From Erysipelotrichaceae bacterium (lineage in GTDB: Bacteria > Bacillota_I > Bacilli_A > Erysipelotrichales > Erysipelotrichaceae): a stretch of DNA of 45,958 bases. The notes beneath the pieces are model-generated. The model was not told the DNA's origin. It was given only the letters and a program-made list of their open reading frames with translations, and ran no database searches. Each line of letters begins with the position of its first letter. The stretch's first letter is position 1. This document shows positions 24,351 to 33,377 of the stretch, one piece after another. Both the position numbers and the translations under genes were made by a program. Location: NCBI GenBank assembly GCA_017550145.1, contig JAFZQG010000032.1, forward strand, positions 1 through 45,958. Reading direction: 5' to 3'.

Positions 24351-25646
24351 ATGACAAGGAACAAACTGTTCGTATTCTTGCTCGATGCGCTGTGTTCATC
24401 AGATCTACAACTGATGAAGGAACTTCCTAACTTCAAATGGCTGTTTGAAGAAGGATCCTATGTCAGACACATCGAACCGATATACCCCAGTTATACATAT
24501 CCTTGTCACTGCTCGATCATTACAGGGAACACCGTGAAACATCACGGTGTTCCTCATAATGCGATCCTTGAGGTCGAGAATAACGATGCACCTTGGTATA
24601 AACAGCGTGCAGATGTGAAATGTCCTACCCTCTTTGATTATGCAAAGAAAGCAGGATATCTGACATGTTCACTCAGCTGGCCGGTATCGGGCAAAGCCGA
24701 TATCGATCTAAATATGCCGATGATCGTACCGATCAATTACATGGGAGATGATCCCGGTCAGTTCCTCTGGGGCAACGCCTCTGAAGAACTGATGGAGAAA
24801 TACTTCTGGAAATACGGCCGCTATCTGATGGGTAAAGACCGTTCTCTGGATCTTTTCACGATGGCTTTGGCTCCTGATATCATCAGAGACTACAATCAGC
24901 CGGATGTGATGTTCGTCAAGATGTGCGACCTTGACAGTGCCAGACATGTCTACGGTGTCCATTCCAAACAGGCTGAAGAGCAGCTAAGAAAACACAACTA
25001 TGAATTCGGTGTGCTGCTTGAGAGTATCAGAAGATACGGTGATTTCGAACACACCAACTTTGTCGTATTGGGTGACCATGGCCAGCAGGATATCACCATG
25101 AATATGAACCTGAATATCTTGCTGAGAGATGCCGGCTTCATAAGGACTGACGAAAACGGCAAACTGGTCGACTACGACGCCTACTGCCATTCCGTATCAA
25201 TGTCTGCCTGGGTACAGTTAAAGAATCCGGATGACGACGAGATGAGAGAAAGAGTCTACAATTTCCTCAAGAGTTTAAGAGATAATCCGAAATACAATAT
25301 CGGATACTTATATACCAAACAAGAGGCTGACGAACTCTTCGGTTTAGTCGGACCTCTGGATTTTGTAGTAGAAGGCAAGGAACCGATGTCCTTCTCAAGT
25401 ACGCTGGCCGGCAGAGACCCGTTCGAAAAATATCTGAATCCGGGCCAGTACAATTCCAAAGCCAACCACGGTCATCTGCCATGGCGCGATGAAACGACTA
25501 CTTTGATCATGGCCGGACCAAACGTCAAGAAAGGTGTCGTCGTTGAACGCTCATCCATGGTCAACGAAGCTCCGACAATGGCCAGAATGCTGGGAATTGA
25601 AATGGAAAACATCGATGGCAAGGTCATCGAAGAACTGATCAGATAA
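24351..25646 (+). CDS. NPP/alkaline-phosphatase-superfamily phosphodiesterase
   Basis: 431 residues, no signal peptide. The nucleotide pyrophosphatase/phosphodiesterase layout is clear: Asp12 in FLLDAL, nucleophile Thr49 in SYTYPCHCSIITG, then CDLDSARHVYG, LGDHGQQ and KANHGHLP supply the two-zinc ligands. In most NPP enzymes the nucleophile motif is TFPNH; here the Asn is replaced by Cys52. Sitting between the binding protein and ATPase genes, it probably hydrolyses what the transporter brings in, such as a glycerophosphodiester, as cytoplasmic UgpQ does in E. coli. Substrate remains inferred. Confidence 0.85.
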   Translation: MTRNKLFVFLLDALCSSDLQLMKELPNFKWLFEEGSYVRHIEPIYPSYTYPCHCSIITGNTVKHHGVPHNAILEVENNDAPWYKQRADVKCPTLFDYAKKAGYLTCSLSWPVSGKADIDLNMPMIVPINYMGDDPGQFLWGNASEELMEKYFWKYGRYLMGKDRSLDLFTMALAPDIIRDYNQPDVMFVKMCDLDSARHVYGVHSKQAEEQLRKHNYEFGVLLESIRRYGDFEHTNFVVLGDHGQQDITMNMNLNILLRDAGFIRTDENGKLVDYDAYCHSVSMSAWVQLKNPDDDEMRERVYNFLKSLRDNPKYNIGYLYTKQEADELFGLVGPLDFVVEGKEPMSFSSTLAGRDPFEKYLNPGQYNSKANHGHLPWRDETTTLIMAGPNVKKGVVVERSSMVNEAPTMARMLGIEMENIDGKVIEELIR

Positions 25647-25685
25647 TCAACAATTTACTATTGTCATATTTTAAGGAGGAAGACA

Positions 25686-26738
25686 ATGAAAATACGCCTG
25701 GAAAATATCGTCAAACGGTTTGACGATAACACAGCAGTAAATGACTTTTCTGCTGAAATCGAATCAGGAGAACTGGTCACACTGCTGGGTCCTTCGGGAT
25801 GCGGAAAGAGTACGATGCTGAACATGCTTTCGGGTATTCTCTATCCGACTGAAGGAAAGATCTATTTTGATGACGATGATGTTACCTACATGTCATCCGA
25901 GAAAAGAGGTATCGGTCTGGTCTTCCAGAACTATGCTCTCTACCCGCATATGACCGTTCTGGAAAACATCTGCTTCCCTCTGGAAATCAAACGAGTTCCG
26001 AAGAAAGAAAGAATCGAAAGAGCCAAGAAGATGGCTGAACTGGTCCATGTCGAAGGTATGCTCAACAGAAAGCCTGGTCAGTTATCCGGTGGTCAGCAGC
26101 AGCGTGTAGCGATCGCCCGAGCTCTGGTCAAGGAGCCTCGTCTCTTATTGCTGGATGAACCGTTATCCAACCTGGATGCGCGTTTACGTATTGAAATGCG
26201 CGAAGAGATCAGACGTATTCAGCTGGAAACCGGTGTTACGACGATCTTCGTTACCCACGACCAGGAAGAAGCCATGTCGATCTCCGATCACATCATCCTG
26301 ATGAAACTCGGTGTCTTGCAGCAGTATGATAAACCGCAGTATCTCTATGATCAGCCGGCCAACTGCTTCGTTGCCGACTTCTTGGGCAATCCTCCGATCA
26401 ATAAGGTCGAAGGCGTTGTTGAAGGCGGTAAAGTCATACTTAATACCGGTGAAGATTCACTGGTCAGAGTTGAAAACGTTCCGGATGGCACAAAAGTCTA
26501 TCTGTCCTTCAGAGCTGAAAGTGTCATTCTGGATAATAAATCACCGCTCAAAGCCAAGGTTGTCATGACCTCCGTTATGGGTAAGGAAGTCATCACTTCC
26601 TTCGTCTTAGGCGGCAAGGAAGTCCGTGGCTATATGAATTCCGATGCCGAACTTGAAAGAGATCAGGAAATCGGTATCAGCTTCAAGAAAACCGGCGTAT
26701 TTGTCTTTGACTACGAAAGCGGAGAACGTTACTTATGA
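25686..26738 (+). CDS. ABC transporter ATP-binding protein, UgpC/MsmK type
   Basis: 350 residues. The nucleotide-binding domain has Walker A GPSGCGKST, signature LSGGQQQR, Walker B LLLLDEPLSNLD and the switch His in VTHDQEEA. The C-terminal ~110 residues form the regulatory OB-fold (TOBE) part of the sugar/glycerol-phosphate importer ATPases. AAGGAGG precedes the ATG. It overlaps the next permease gene by four bases. It powers import through the two permeases that follow. Confidence 0.95.
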   Translation: MKIRLENIVKRFDDNTAVNDFSAEIESGELVTLLGPSGCGKSTMLNMLSGILYPTEGKIYFDDDDVTYMSSEKRGIGLVFQNYALYPHMTVLENICFPLEIKRVPKKERIERAKKMAELVHVEGMLNRKPGQLSGGQQQRVAIARALVKEPRLLLLDEPLSNLDARLRIEMREEIRRIQLETGVTTIFVTHDQEEAMSISDHIILMKLGVLQQYDKPQYLYDQPANCFVADFLGNPPINKVEGVVEGGKVILNTGEDSLVRVENVPDGTKVYLSFRAESVILDNKSPLKAKVVMTSVMGKEVITSFVLGGKEVRGYMNSDAELERDQEIGISFKKTGVFVFDYESGERYL

Positions 26739-27673
26739 TAAAAAGACCTTTTTTCGAAAGGATCAAGCCGCTTCTGTATCTGCTGCCGTTTATCGTTTCG
26801 GTTACGATTTTTACACTCTATCCGATCGTAAACGTCATCAGAATGTCGTTTCTGGAAGGCTATAAATACCTGACCGGTGCATATACCGGCATAGGTTTCG
26901 GAAACTACCAGAAAGTCTTCGCGGATCCGTACTTCCGTCAGGCGCTGTCAAACACCTTCAAATACGTACTTATCGTCGTACCTGTTTCAACGGTTATTGC
27001 GGTCGTCCTGGCCAATCTTCTCAACCAGAAGATCAAGTTCCAGTCTTTCTTCCAGACAGCTTACTTCTTACCGATGGTTACTTCATCGCTGGCTGTAGGT
27101 CTCGCCTGGAGATTCATGTTCAATGATAAGATCGGTATTCTAAACTACGTCTTCTCTCTTCTTGGAATGGACACTATTCCGTTCCTTGGAAAATCAGGCG
27201 GTAACTTCCTGGCTGTAGCGATCTTCGGTATCTGGTCTATCCTACCGAATACGATCATTCTCTTACTGTCAGGTCTACAGAATATCGACCCGTTATACTA
27301 TACGGCGGCCAAAGTTGACGGTGCCAAGACCCTGAGGATCTTCTTCAGGATCACCGTTCCGCTCTTAGCTCCGACAATCATGCTGGTGGTAATCATCAAC
27401 TCCATCAGTACATTCAAAATGTACCACGAACTGTTCCCGCTGTTCGGCGGTCCGGGCGTTGCCTATAACCTGTTCACGGTCGTCTATTATATCTACTACG
27501 AATTCCGTGTTCTGACACCGCCTAAATACGGACTCGCGGCAGCTGCGGCAGTCCTGCTGCTGATTACCGTCTTTATATTTACGATGTTACAGCGTGCCGT
27601 TCAGGCATGGTCCAGAAGGGAGAGAGGTGAAGATGTTAAGAAAGTCAAGAAACACAGAGATGAATTCAGATAA
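26735..27673 (+). CDS. ABC transporter permease, UgpA/MalF type
   Basis: 312 residues with six membrane helices. The permease-ATPase coupling loop is seen at YYTAAKVDGAKTLRIFFRITVPLLAPTI (EAA-like motif). The N terminus lacks the large MalF extra domain, as in UgpA. Starts in ATGA overlap with the ATPase gene and ends 41 bases inside the next permease gene, so the three are translated together. Confidence 0.93.
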   Translation: MIKRPFFERIKPLLYLLPFIVSVTIFTLYPIVNVIRMSFLEGYKYLTGAYTGIGFGNYQKVFADPYFRQALSNTFKYVLIVVPVSTVIAVVLANLLNQKIKFQSFFQTAYFLPMVTSSLAVGLAWRFMFNDKIGILNYVFSLLGMDTIPFLGKSGGNFLAVAIFGIWSILPNTIILLLSGLQNIDPLYYTAAKVDGAKTLRIFFRITVPLLAPTIMLVVIINSISTFKMYHELFPLFGGPGVAYNLFTVVYYIYYEFRVLTPPKYGLAAAAAVLLLITVFIFTMLQRAVQAWSRRERGEDVKKVKKHRDEFR

Positions 27674-28511
27674 CAGTGCTTCCAGAGAACCGTTCTCCTT
27701 CGGTAAAATCCTGATGTATATCATCCTGTTCATCGGTGCCCTGGTCATGATCTTCCCGTTCTACTGGATGATCACCGGTGCTTTCAAATCAAAGCTCGAA
27801 GTAAACCTGATCCCGCCGACACTGTTCCCGGAGAATCCGTTCAATCTTGAAAACTTCATTTACGCTTTCAAGACGGCCCCGTTTGCAATCTACTTCCGTA
27901 ACTCGCTGATTGCCTTATTAGGCTGTATCGTAACCTGTTCATTCACAACGATCTTAGCAGCCTATGCCTTCTCGAGATTACGTTTCCCGGGCAGAGAAGT
28001 TATCTTCTCACTGCTGCTTTCATTAATGATGGTTCCGTATGAGATGATCATCATCACCAACTACCGTACGATCGTTAACTGGAAACTGCACAATACCTTG
28101 TGGGCGCTGATCTTGCCATTCATGTCGAGTATCTTCTATACCTACATCCTGAAAGGTTTCTTCGATTCCGTTCCGGAATCGCTGTATCAGGCAGCCAAGG
28201 TAGACGGATGCTCAGACTGGAAATACCTGTGGAGAGTCATGGTCCCGATGGCTAAGTCATCATTAGCTACGATTATCCTGCTCAACGCAATCGCTACCTG
28301 GAACTCCTTCCTGTGGCCGATGATCGCCACCAACTCCAAGGAAGTAAGAACCCTGCCGTTTGGTCTGTATGCCTTCATGACCGAAGGCGGTCAGCGAAAC
28401 GAAAGAATGATGGCTGCTTCCACCATTGTCGTCATCCCGATGATCATCGTCTTCCTCTTTGCCAGAAAATATATCATCTCGGGTATGTCACGAGGCGGAA
28501 TCAAAGGTTAA
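27633..28511 (+). CDS. ABC transporter permease, UgpE/MalG type
   Basis: 292 residues, six membrane helices, with the coupling motif LYQAAKVDGCSDWKYLWRVMVPMAKSSL. AGAGGTGA immediately precedes ATG 27633, which is preferred over an ATG 13 codons upstream. The first 40 bases lie inside the preceding gene. Last gene of the importer operon, closed by a terminator at 28528. Confidence 0.92.
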   Translation: MLRKSRNTEMNSDNSASREPFSFGKILMYIILFIGALVMIFPFYWMITGAFKSKLEVNLIPPTLFPENPFNLENFIYAFKTAPFAIYFRNSLIALLGCIVTCSFTTILAAYAFSRLRFPGREVIFSLLLSLMMVPYEMIIITNYRTIVNWKLHNTLWALILPFMSSIFYTYILKGFFDSVPESLYQAAKVDGCSDWKYLWRVMVPMAKSSLATIILLNAIATWNSFLWPMIATNSKEVRTLPFGLYAFMTEGGQRNERMMAASTIVVIPMIIVFLFARKYIISGMSRGGIKG

Positions 28512-28527
28512 TATTTACATATTCAAA

Positions 28528-28565
28528 AAGGTTGTCAATTCAAATTCAAATGACAACCTTTTCTT
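28528..28565 (+). terminator. Terminator of the Ugp-like operon
   Basis: AAGGTTGTCA (28528-28537) pairs with TGACAACCTT (28551-28560) around a 13-base loop, followed by TTCTT. Confidence 0.8.
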
Positions 28566-28579
28566 ATTCTTTTCTGTAA

Positions 28580-29017
28580 TTATTCTGTTTTCGGTTCGCC
28601 GTATTCTCTAGTTAATGCTTTAATAGAAATTACCCATTGTTTACCAAATTTACATGCATCTACACCATTTATCAGCTTGCCGTATGATATAGCTTTTCTC
28701 AAAGTGCTCTCGTTCAAACCCCACATGGCTGTTGCATCAGTGAAAGCAATCAGTCCGTCAAAAGGTGATTTTACCGTTTTACCATTTTCATACAATTCAT
28801 CACAGGAAAGATCAATATCATCATCCCAAATAACGCCATATCCTCCCTGGTCAACTTCAACACTTTCAAACAGTCCATGCTCAGATTTCAGTCTTTTAAA
28901 AACATCCCATTTAGCAAATAATGGTTTTATATCATATATCTTCGTTACTCCTTCAACAAATTGTACACTCAATCTGTAATCAGGTAAGGCATTGACGTGT
29001 TTTATCTTGTGAAACAT
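28580..29017 (-). CDS. DUF2442 protein with C-terminal helix-turn-helix, putative antitoxin
   Basis: 145 residues. The N-terminal ~80 are DUF2442 (VNALPDYRLSVQFVEGVTKIYDIKPL, then GVIWDDDIDLSCDELYENG). The C-terminal ~60 (FTDATAMWGLNESTLRKAISYGKLINGVDACKFGKQWVIS) read as an excisionase/MerR-like DNA-binding helix-turn-helix. The partner 12 bases upstream is DUF4160. DUF4160-DUF2442 pairs are a recurrent two-gene arrangement suspected to be toxin-antitoxin modules; the DNA-binding tail makes this the likely antitoxin and autorepressor. Function is inferred. Confidence 0.8.
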   Translation of the reverse strand: MFHKIKHVNALPDYRLSVQFVEGVTKIYDIKPLFAKWDVFKRLKSEHGLFESVEVDQGGYGVIWDDDIDLSCDELYENGKTVKSPFDGLIAFTDATAMWGLNESTLRKAISYGKLINGVDACKFGKQWVISIKALTREYGEPKTE

Positions 29018-29029
29018 TTTTCTTCCTTT

Positions 29030-29284
29030 CTATTCAAGAGGTGGTAAATGCTTAAATTCCTGGGTTTCCCACATTTTCTGAAGTTCTTCTTCGTGTAAAG
29101 TCATCCATTCTTTTACTAAAGATAATGCTTTAGAAGGTAAATAACCTTCGATTACTTCTTTTGTCTTTATTGTCATTGCCGCCATGTCATCACCATAAAT
29201 AGCATGAATATGTGGTGGATTATGTTCTGCTTGTTGAAAATACATTCTGATGACAATTCCATAAAATCTGCATAAGATTGGCAC
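29030..29284 (-). CDS. DUF4160 protein, putative toxin partner
   Basis: 84 residues matching DUF4160: MPILCRFYGIVIRMYFQQAEHNPPHIHAIYGDDMAAMTI, with the characteristic HNPPHIHA. The start codon is GTG at 29284, fixed by GGAGGT seven bases upstream. First gene of the pair with DUF2442-HTH. The conserved His-rich HxPPHxH segment could be catalytic or metal-binding. The promoter holds an operator between -35 and -10, the arrangement of autoregulated toxin-antitoxin modules. No experiment on this family is known to me. Confidence 0.82.
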   Translation of the reverse strand: MPILCRFYGIVIRMYFQQAEHNPPHIHAIYGDDMAAMTIKTKEVIEGYLPSKALSLVKEWMTLHEEELQKMWETQEFKHLPPLE

Positions 29285-29310
29285 TTATATTACCTCCATA
29301 TTTCATTTTA

Positions 29311-29338
29311 ATTATATCACGTTATCGTGATATTTCAA
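29311..29338 (-). promoter_or_regulatory. Promoter with operator between -35 and -10
   Basis: On the minus strand, -35 TTGAAA (29338-29333), a 16-base spacer, and -10 TATAAT (29316-29311). A perfect inverted repeat, ATATCACG-TTAT-CGTGATAT (29314-29333), fills the spacer and enters both boxes, so a bound protein would exclude RNA polymerase. Confidence 0.75.
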
Positions 29339-29370
29339 ATATAGTATCATTGTGCTTTCATTAACAAAAT

Positions 29371-29404
29371 AAAAGTGCTACTGGTAATCCCCAATAGCGC
29401 TTTT
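29371..29404 (-). terminator. Terminator of the lipoprotein gene
   Basis: AAAAGTGCTA (29371-29380) pairs with TAGCGCTTTT (29395-29404) with one G-T pair. On the minus strand the T-run TTTTATTTT follows. Confidence 0.65.
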
Positions 29405-29427
29405 CTTATACTCTTAATTCATCTGTA

Positions 29428-30513
29428 TTACTGAAGTTCGAAAGTATCACCGATCATTGACATACACAGTTCGGTCTTTAATACCATGGTCTTATTATCT
29501 TTCTTTTCAAATTCAATGACTGTCACGTCATCGCCCTTGAAGCCCTGCATCGTGGTCTTTTCCACATGACAGGTATAACCGCTGTCCTTCTTCTCGTAAG
29601 TTCCTTCATAGGTTCCCATACCCGCATAGCAGTTTTCGGTAAAGACGAATTTGCCTGATGCATCGAATTCGACCTGCGGATAGTACATCGGATTCACATC
29701 TTCAATCGGAGAGTGGATCCATAAACCGCCCTTATCAGTGGAAGCAGTAGAAACAGAGCCGCCTAATTCTGCCGGAATAGTTCCGTTGGATGAGAAGACA
29801 TCACCGATTCTGGAAACGCCAAGATCGGTCAACAGAATAAGTGTGTTCTCATCAAATACCATGAAGTATATTTCCTTAACACTTTCACCGAAAGGATTAA
29901 CCTGCTGGAAATTACCGCAAGTCAGAGTATCACCGCTGATAGTGCAGGTACCATTGGCTTCCAAGACACCGAAGTCATCCATATCCAGCATAGCGAAGGA
30001 ATTATCCGAACGGATTTCCACATATGACTTATTCTTGGAAGACTGGGTCATGTTGTAGTAGGTGTTGTATTTGAAACTCAGATCCGGAACAGTTGTACTG
30101 CCGCCATTAGTCGGGCCTTTTACTTCCGTAGTTGAGAAGACATCGTCAGACTGTGATCCGGCTAAGCTCGTTTTCAGAATCAGTGTATCTTCATCCTTGA
30201 TTTCGAACTTGATTACTTCAAATTGTCCGACACCAGTATGTTCGACCTTCAGAGTTACGACATTCTCGTTGATCTCCCAGGTTCCGTCTGCCTCATAGTA
30301 ACCATCATAGAAGTTATCCTTCAGTACAAAGGTCTTATCCTTACCGAACCAGATCTTGGAATGATCATTGTTGTCATAATTATCGACGGTATTATAGAAA
30401 GTCTTGCCTGAAATATCGATGGTCTTATCTTCTTCTTTCTTGCCTCCCGTGCAGCCGCATAACATTAATAGCGCACACAGCAAGACAAAAGAAATCCTGA
30501 ACACTTTTTTCAT
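29428..30513 (-). CDS. Lipoprotein with three tandem lipocalin-like repeats
   Basis: 361 residues. Lipobox LCGC, Cys21. The mature protein is three copies of a ~105-residue beta-rich unit that starts with an aromatic FYNT/YYNM segment, contains a KTFVL/NSFAML/GKFVFT strand, and ends in a recurring phrase: LILKTSLAGSQSDDVF, LILLTDLGVSRIGDVF, MVLKTELCMSMIGDTF. The copies have diverged well below half identity. AGGAGG precedes the ATG. I do not recognise a named family; surface-anchored binding is a reasonable guess. Confidence 0.8.
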   Translation of the reverse strand: MKKVFRISFVLLCALLMLCGCTGGKKEEDKTIDISGKTFYNTVDNYDNNDHSKIWFGKDKTFVLKDNFYDGYYEADGTWEINENVVTLKVEHTGVGQFEVIKFEIKDEDTLILKTSLAGSQSDDVFSTTEVKGPTNGGSTTVPDLSFKYNTYYNMTQSSKNKSYVEIRSDNSFAMLDMDDFGVLEANGTCTISGDTLTCGNFQQVNPFGESVKEIYFMVFDENTLILLTDLGVSRIGDVFSSNGTIPAELGGSVSTASTDKGGLWIHSPIEDVNPMYYPQVEFDASGKFVFTENCYAGMGTYEGTYEKKDSGYTCHVEKTTMQGFKGDDVTVIEFEKKDNKTMVLKTELCMSMIGDTFELQ

Positions 30514-30548
30514 ATTGGAGATCCTCCTTCAATAAATTAATTATACAA

Positions 30549-30577
30549 CCAAAAAAGCACCCGTTTAATGGGTGCTT
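30549..30577 (-). terminator. Terminator of the transketolase operon
   Basis: AAGCACCC (30555-30562) pairs with GGGTGCTT (30570-30577); the minus strand continues with TTTT. Confidence 0.8.
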
Positions 30578-30583
30578 CCTAGT

Positions 30584-31492
30584 TTAACCGTTGACGACTT
30601 CCAGAATATGTTCTGCTGTCAGTCCGTATTTCTGCAAGACATCCTTACTCTTGCCTGATTCACCAAATGTATCATTAATACCGATCGGAGTGATCCTGGT
30701 AGTAATATCGGTCTTGGCCTTGACATCAGCGATCGCTGAGAACAGACCGCCGATTACGGAATGTTCCTCACAGGCATAGGCACGCTTATGTGTCCTGAGC
30801 AGTTCTTCAATACCTTTTTCATCAAGCGGTTTGAGTGATGAAACATTGACAACTGTTGCGTCAAGTTCTTCGGCTGCCTTTAAGGCTTCCTGAACCATCA
30901 GACCCATCGCAAACAGTACGACATCGCCATTTCCTTTTCTTAAGACATCGACCTTGCTGAAATCAAATTTGGTTTCTTCATTATAGACATCTTCGACCTT
31001 GCCTCTGCCCAGTCTGACATAGCAAGGACCTTCGACCTTGGCGACATGTTCGATGACAGCCTTGGCTTCATACTGATCACACGGTACATAGACCTGCATA
31101 TTCGGAACAGCTCTCATGATGGCAACATCTTCGACTGACTGATGCGAAGCACCGTCTTCACCGACTGATAAGCCCGCATGGGTAGCACAGACTTTGACAT
31201 TGAGATGAGGATAGCAGATGGAGTTTCTGATGATCTCAAATGCTCTGCCTGAAGCGAAGATCGCAAATGATGAAGCGAAAACCGTCTTGCCTGAAGCAGC
31301 TAAGCCGGCAGCCATGCCCATCATATTGCACTCGGCGATACCCGCATTGAAGTGTCTTTCCGGGCAGACTTTCTTGGCTTCGATCGTCTTGGTCGATTTT
31401 GTCAGATCGGCATCCAGGACGACGATATTCTTATCTTTCTGAATGAGTTCAGCTAATTTTTCACCGTAAGCGTTTCTGGTCTCCTGTGCCAT
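30584..31492 (-). CDS. Transketolase, C-terminal subunit
   Basis: 302 residues covering the pyrimidine-binding and C-terminal domains of transketolase. It contains ERHFNAGIAECNMMGMAAGLAASGKTVFASSFAIF (with the conserved Glu of IAECNM), SVGEDGASHQSVEDVAIMRAVPNMQVYVPCD, and a C-terminal VVNVSSLKPLDE. It acts with the N subunit encoded just upstream to move two-carbon units between sugar phosphates in the pentose phosphate pathway. An AAGGAGGT inside the last codons of the N-subunit gene serves as its ribosome site, coupling the two. Confidence 0.93.
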   Translation of the reverse strand: MAQETRNAYGEKLAELIQKDKNIVVLDADLTKSTKTIEAKKVCPERHFNAGIAECNMMGMAAGLAASGKTVFASSFAIFASGRAFEIIRNSICYPHLNVKVCATHAGLSVGEDGASHQSVEDVAIMRAVPNMQVYVPCDQYEAKAVIEHVAKVEGPCYVRLGRGKVEDVYNEETKFDFSKVDVLRKGNGDVVLFAMGLMVQEALKAAEELDATVVNVSSLKPLDEKGIEELLRTHKRAYACEEHSVIGGLFSAIADVKAKTDITTRITPIGINDTFGESGKSKDVLQKYGLTAEHILEVVNG

Positions 31493-31493
31493 A

Positions 31494-32309
31494 TTATCTT
31501 ACCTCCTTGAGATCTTCCATAGCGATCTTGTAGTCTTCTTCCTTAGGTGCCGCACCATGCCATGCATAGTTGTTTTCCATATAGGAAACACCCTTGCCTT
31601 TTACGGTATGAGCGATGATGACAGTCGGTACACCCTTGTTTTCTCTGGCGGCTTTGAAAGCCTTGTCCAGTTCTTCGAAATCATTGCCGTTGCATTCAAC
31701 GACTGCAGCACCGAAAGCAGCTGCTTTTTCTTTTAATGGTAAAGGTCCGATAACTTCCTGGACATCACCGTCGATCTGTAAACCGTTCTGATCAAAGATG
31801 ATGCACATATTGTCGAGCTTGTAGTGGCAGGCAGCCATCAGAGCTTCCCAGACGATACCTTCTTCGGATTCGCCGTCACCGCAGAGCACATAGACTCTGT
31901 TGTCACTGTTGTCGAGCTTGTTGGCAATGGCCATACCGACACCGCAGGAAATACCCTGGCCCAGTGAACCGGTCGACATATCAACACCATCCACATAGTT
32001 CATATTAGGGTGACCCTGGAGTTTGGAATTGATCTGACGGAAAGTCTTGAGATCTTCATCCAGCAGACCTGCTTCATGAAGTACTGCATATAACGCCGGT
32101 GAACAGTGTCCCTTGGAGAGCACGAAACGGTCTCTGTTTGTGCTTGCGACATTGTCTCTGTTCACATTCATTTCTTCAAAATAGAGATAAGTAAGGATAT
32201 CCGCAGCACCTAAAGATCCTCCCGGATGTCCTGATTGAGCATCATAAACCATCTGCACGATATTCCTACGGATATTCAGTGCGTGGCTTTTTAATTCATT
32301 AATGTCCAT
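31494..32309 (-). CDS. Transketolase, N-terminal subunit
   Basis: 271 residues, the thiamine-diphosphate-binding half. The key block is GDGESEEGIVWEALMAACHYKLDNMCIIFDQN, with GHPGGSLGAADILTYLYF and KGHCSPALYAVL before it. GGAGG lies before the ATG. Only one base separates its stop from the C-subunit gene's start. Split transketolases are common in Firmicutes and archaea. It follows a nucleoside hydrolase gene, tying ribose release to pentose phosphate metabolism. Confidence 0.93.
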   Translation of the reverse strand: MDINELKSHALNIRRNIVQMVYDAQSGHPGGSLGAADILTYLYFEEMNVNRDNVASTNRDRFVLSKGHCSPALYAVLHEAGLLDEDLKTFRQINSKLQGHPNMNYVDGVDMSTGSLGQGISCGVGMAIANKLDNSDNRVYVLCGDGESEEGIVWEALMAACHYKLDNMCIIFDQNGLQIDGDVQEVIGPLPLKEKAAAFGAAVVECNGNDFEELDKAFKAARENKGVPTVIIAHTVKGKGVSYMENNYAWHGAAPKEEDYKIAMEDLKEVR

Positions 32310-32353
32310 ATATGATTTCCTCCGCTTTAATTATAAATTAAAAACTATTCCGA

Positions 32354-33298
32354 TTATAGACAGTTTTCGATCATTTTCTTCAGCATCTCGATATACGTTT
32401 CCGTAAACCTCTTCGCATCCACATCAAGAGCTACCTTATGTCTCTTTTCCGGCAGATTCAGTTCCTCGAAAGCACCGATCATCCGGCCGTTTTCTTCAAC
32501 AGTCAGGTTACATTCATACCAGTTGGTGATGATCGAAGGATCATAGCTCGCAAAGGCAGCTAGCGGGTCGTGCATGGCTCCGCCGATATCCTCGTTCTGG
32601 TATTCACCGATATAGTAGAAACGGGCTATATCATAGATTTTTTTACCGGCCTGATTGATAGTCTGCCAGTCTTCTATATCACTGACTTTAAACAATGTCC
32701 TTAAAGTCGCATCCAGAGGAATGATATTGAAATGTACGCCACTGCCAAATACATACTTAGCTGCCACCGGATCATCCGCAATATTGGCCTCCGCATAGAT
32801 ATTTCTGTTACCCTGAACCGTTAAGGCTCCGCCCATGATCGTAATATTTCCGACCTGACGCATCGCCTCCTCATCCTTCTTGATACAGTTGGCAAAATTG
32901 GCCAGAGGTCCGACGAAGACCAGATGGAGATCCTTACCGTATTTTCTGGCTGATTCGATAATGAAATCTACGGCACTCTGTTCCTGAGCTTTACCTTTAG
33001 GTTCACCCAGATCCACATCGCCGATCCCGTTGTGTCCGTGAACCGCATCAAGACTCGGACTTCTTTCATAGACCGGTTTGGTCCAGCCATGATCTGCTCC
33101 GCGATAGACCTTCACATCGCTTCTTCCAAAGTTCTCCAGGATCAGTAAAGAATTCTTTACCGACTGATCGACCGCAATATTACCGAAAGTTGTCGAAACA
33201 CCAAGAAACTCGATATCGGGATTAGCCAGGATATAGGATATCGCCAGTGCATCATCAATCCCGGTATCACAGTCAATTATCATTTTCATTTTTGGCAT
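32354..33298 (-). CDS. Nucleoside hydrolase, second copy
   Basis: 314 residues with the intact DCDTGIDDA signature (Asp9, Asp11, Asp15, Asp16) and GGAMHDPLAAF near residue 240, supplying the late catalytic His. It is clearly diverged from the copy at 9795-10724, so the two probably differ in substrate or control. GGAGAATAAT precedes the ATG. First gene of the unit ending in transketolase, and divergent from the zinc ribbon-TrpF-like-PfkB genes. Together they suggest breakdown of nucleosides to ribose and on into the pentose phosphate pathway. Confidence 0.92.
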   Translation of the reverse strand: MPKMKMIIDCDTGIDDALAISYILANPDIEFLGVSTTFGNIAVDQSVKNSLLILENFGRSDVKVYRGADHGWTKPVYERSPSLDAVHGHNGIGDVDLGEPKGKAQEQSAVDFIIESARKYGKDLHLVFVGPLANFANCIKKDEEAMRQVGNITIMGGALTVQGNRNIYAEANIADDPVAAKYVFGSGVHFNIIPLDATLRTLFKVSDIEDWQTINQAGKKIYDIARFYYIGEYQNEDIGGAMHDPLAAFASYDPSIITNWYECNLTVEENGRMIGAFEELNLPEKRHKVALDVDAKRFTETYIEMLKKMIENCL

Positions 33299-33377
33299 AT
33301 TATTATTCTCCTGATTTCATTATGCCAGTATTCTTACTTCATGGTAAACAAGATTATAATGGAAATAAGGTAATATT

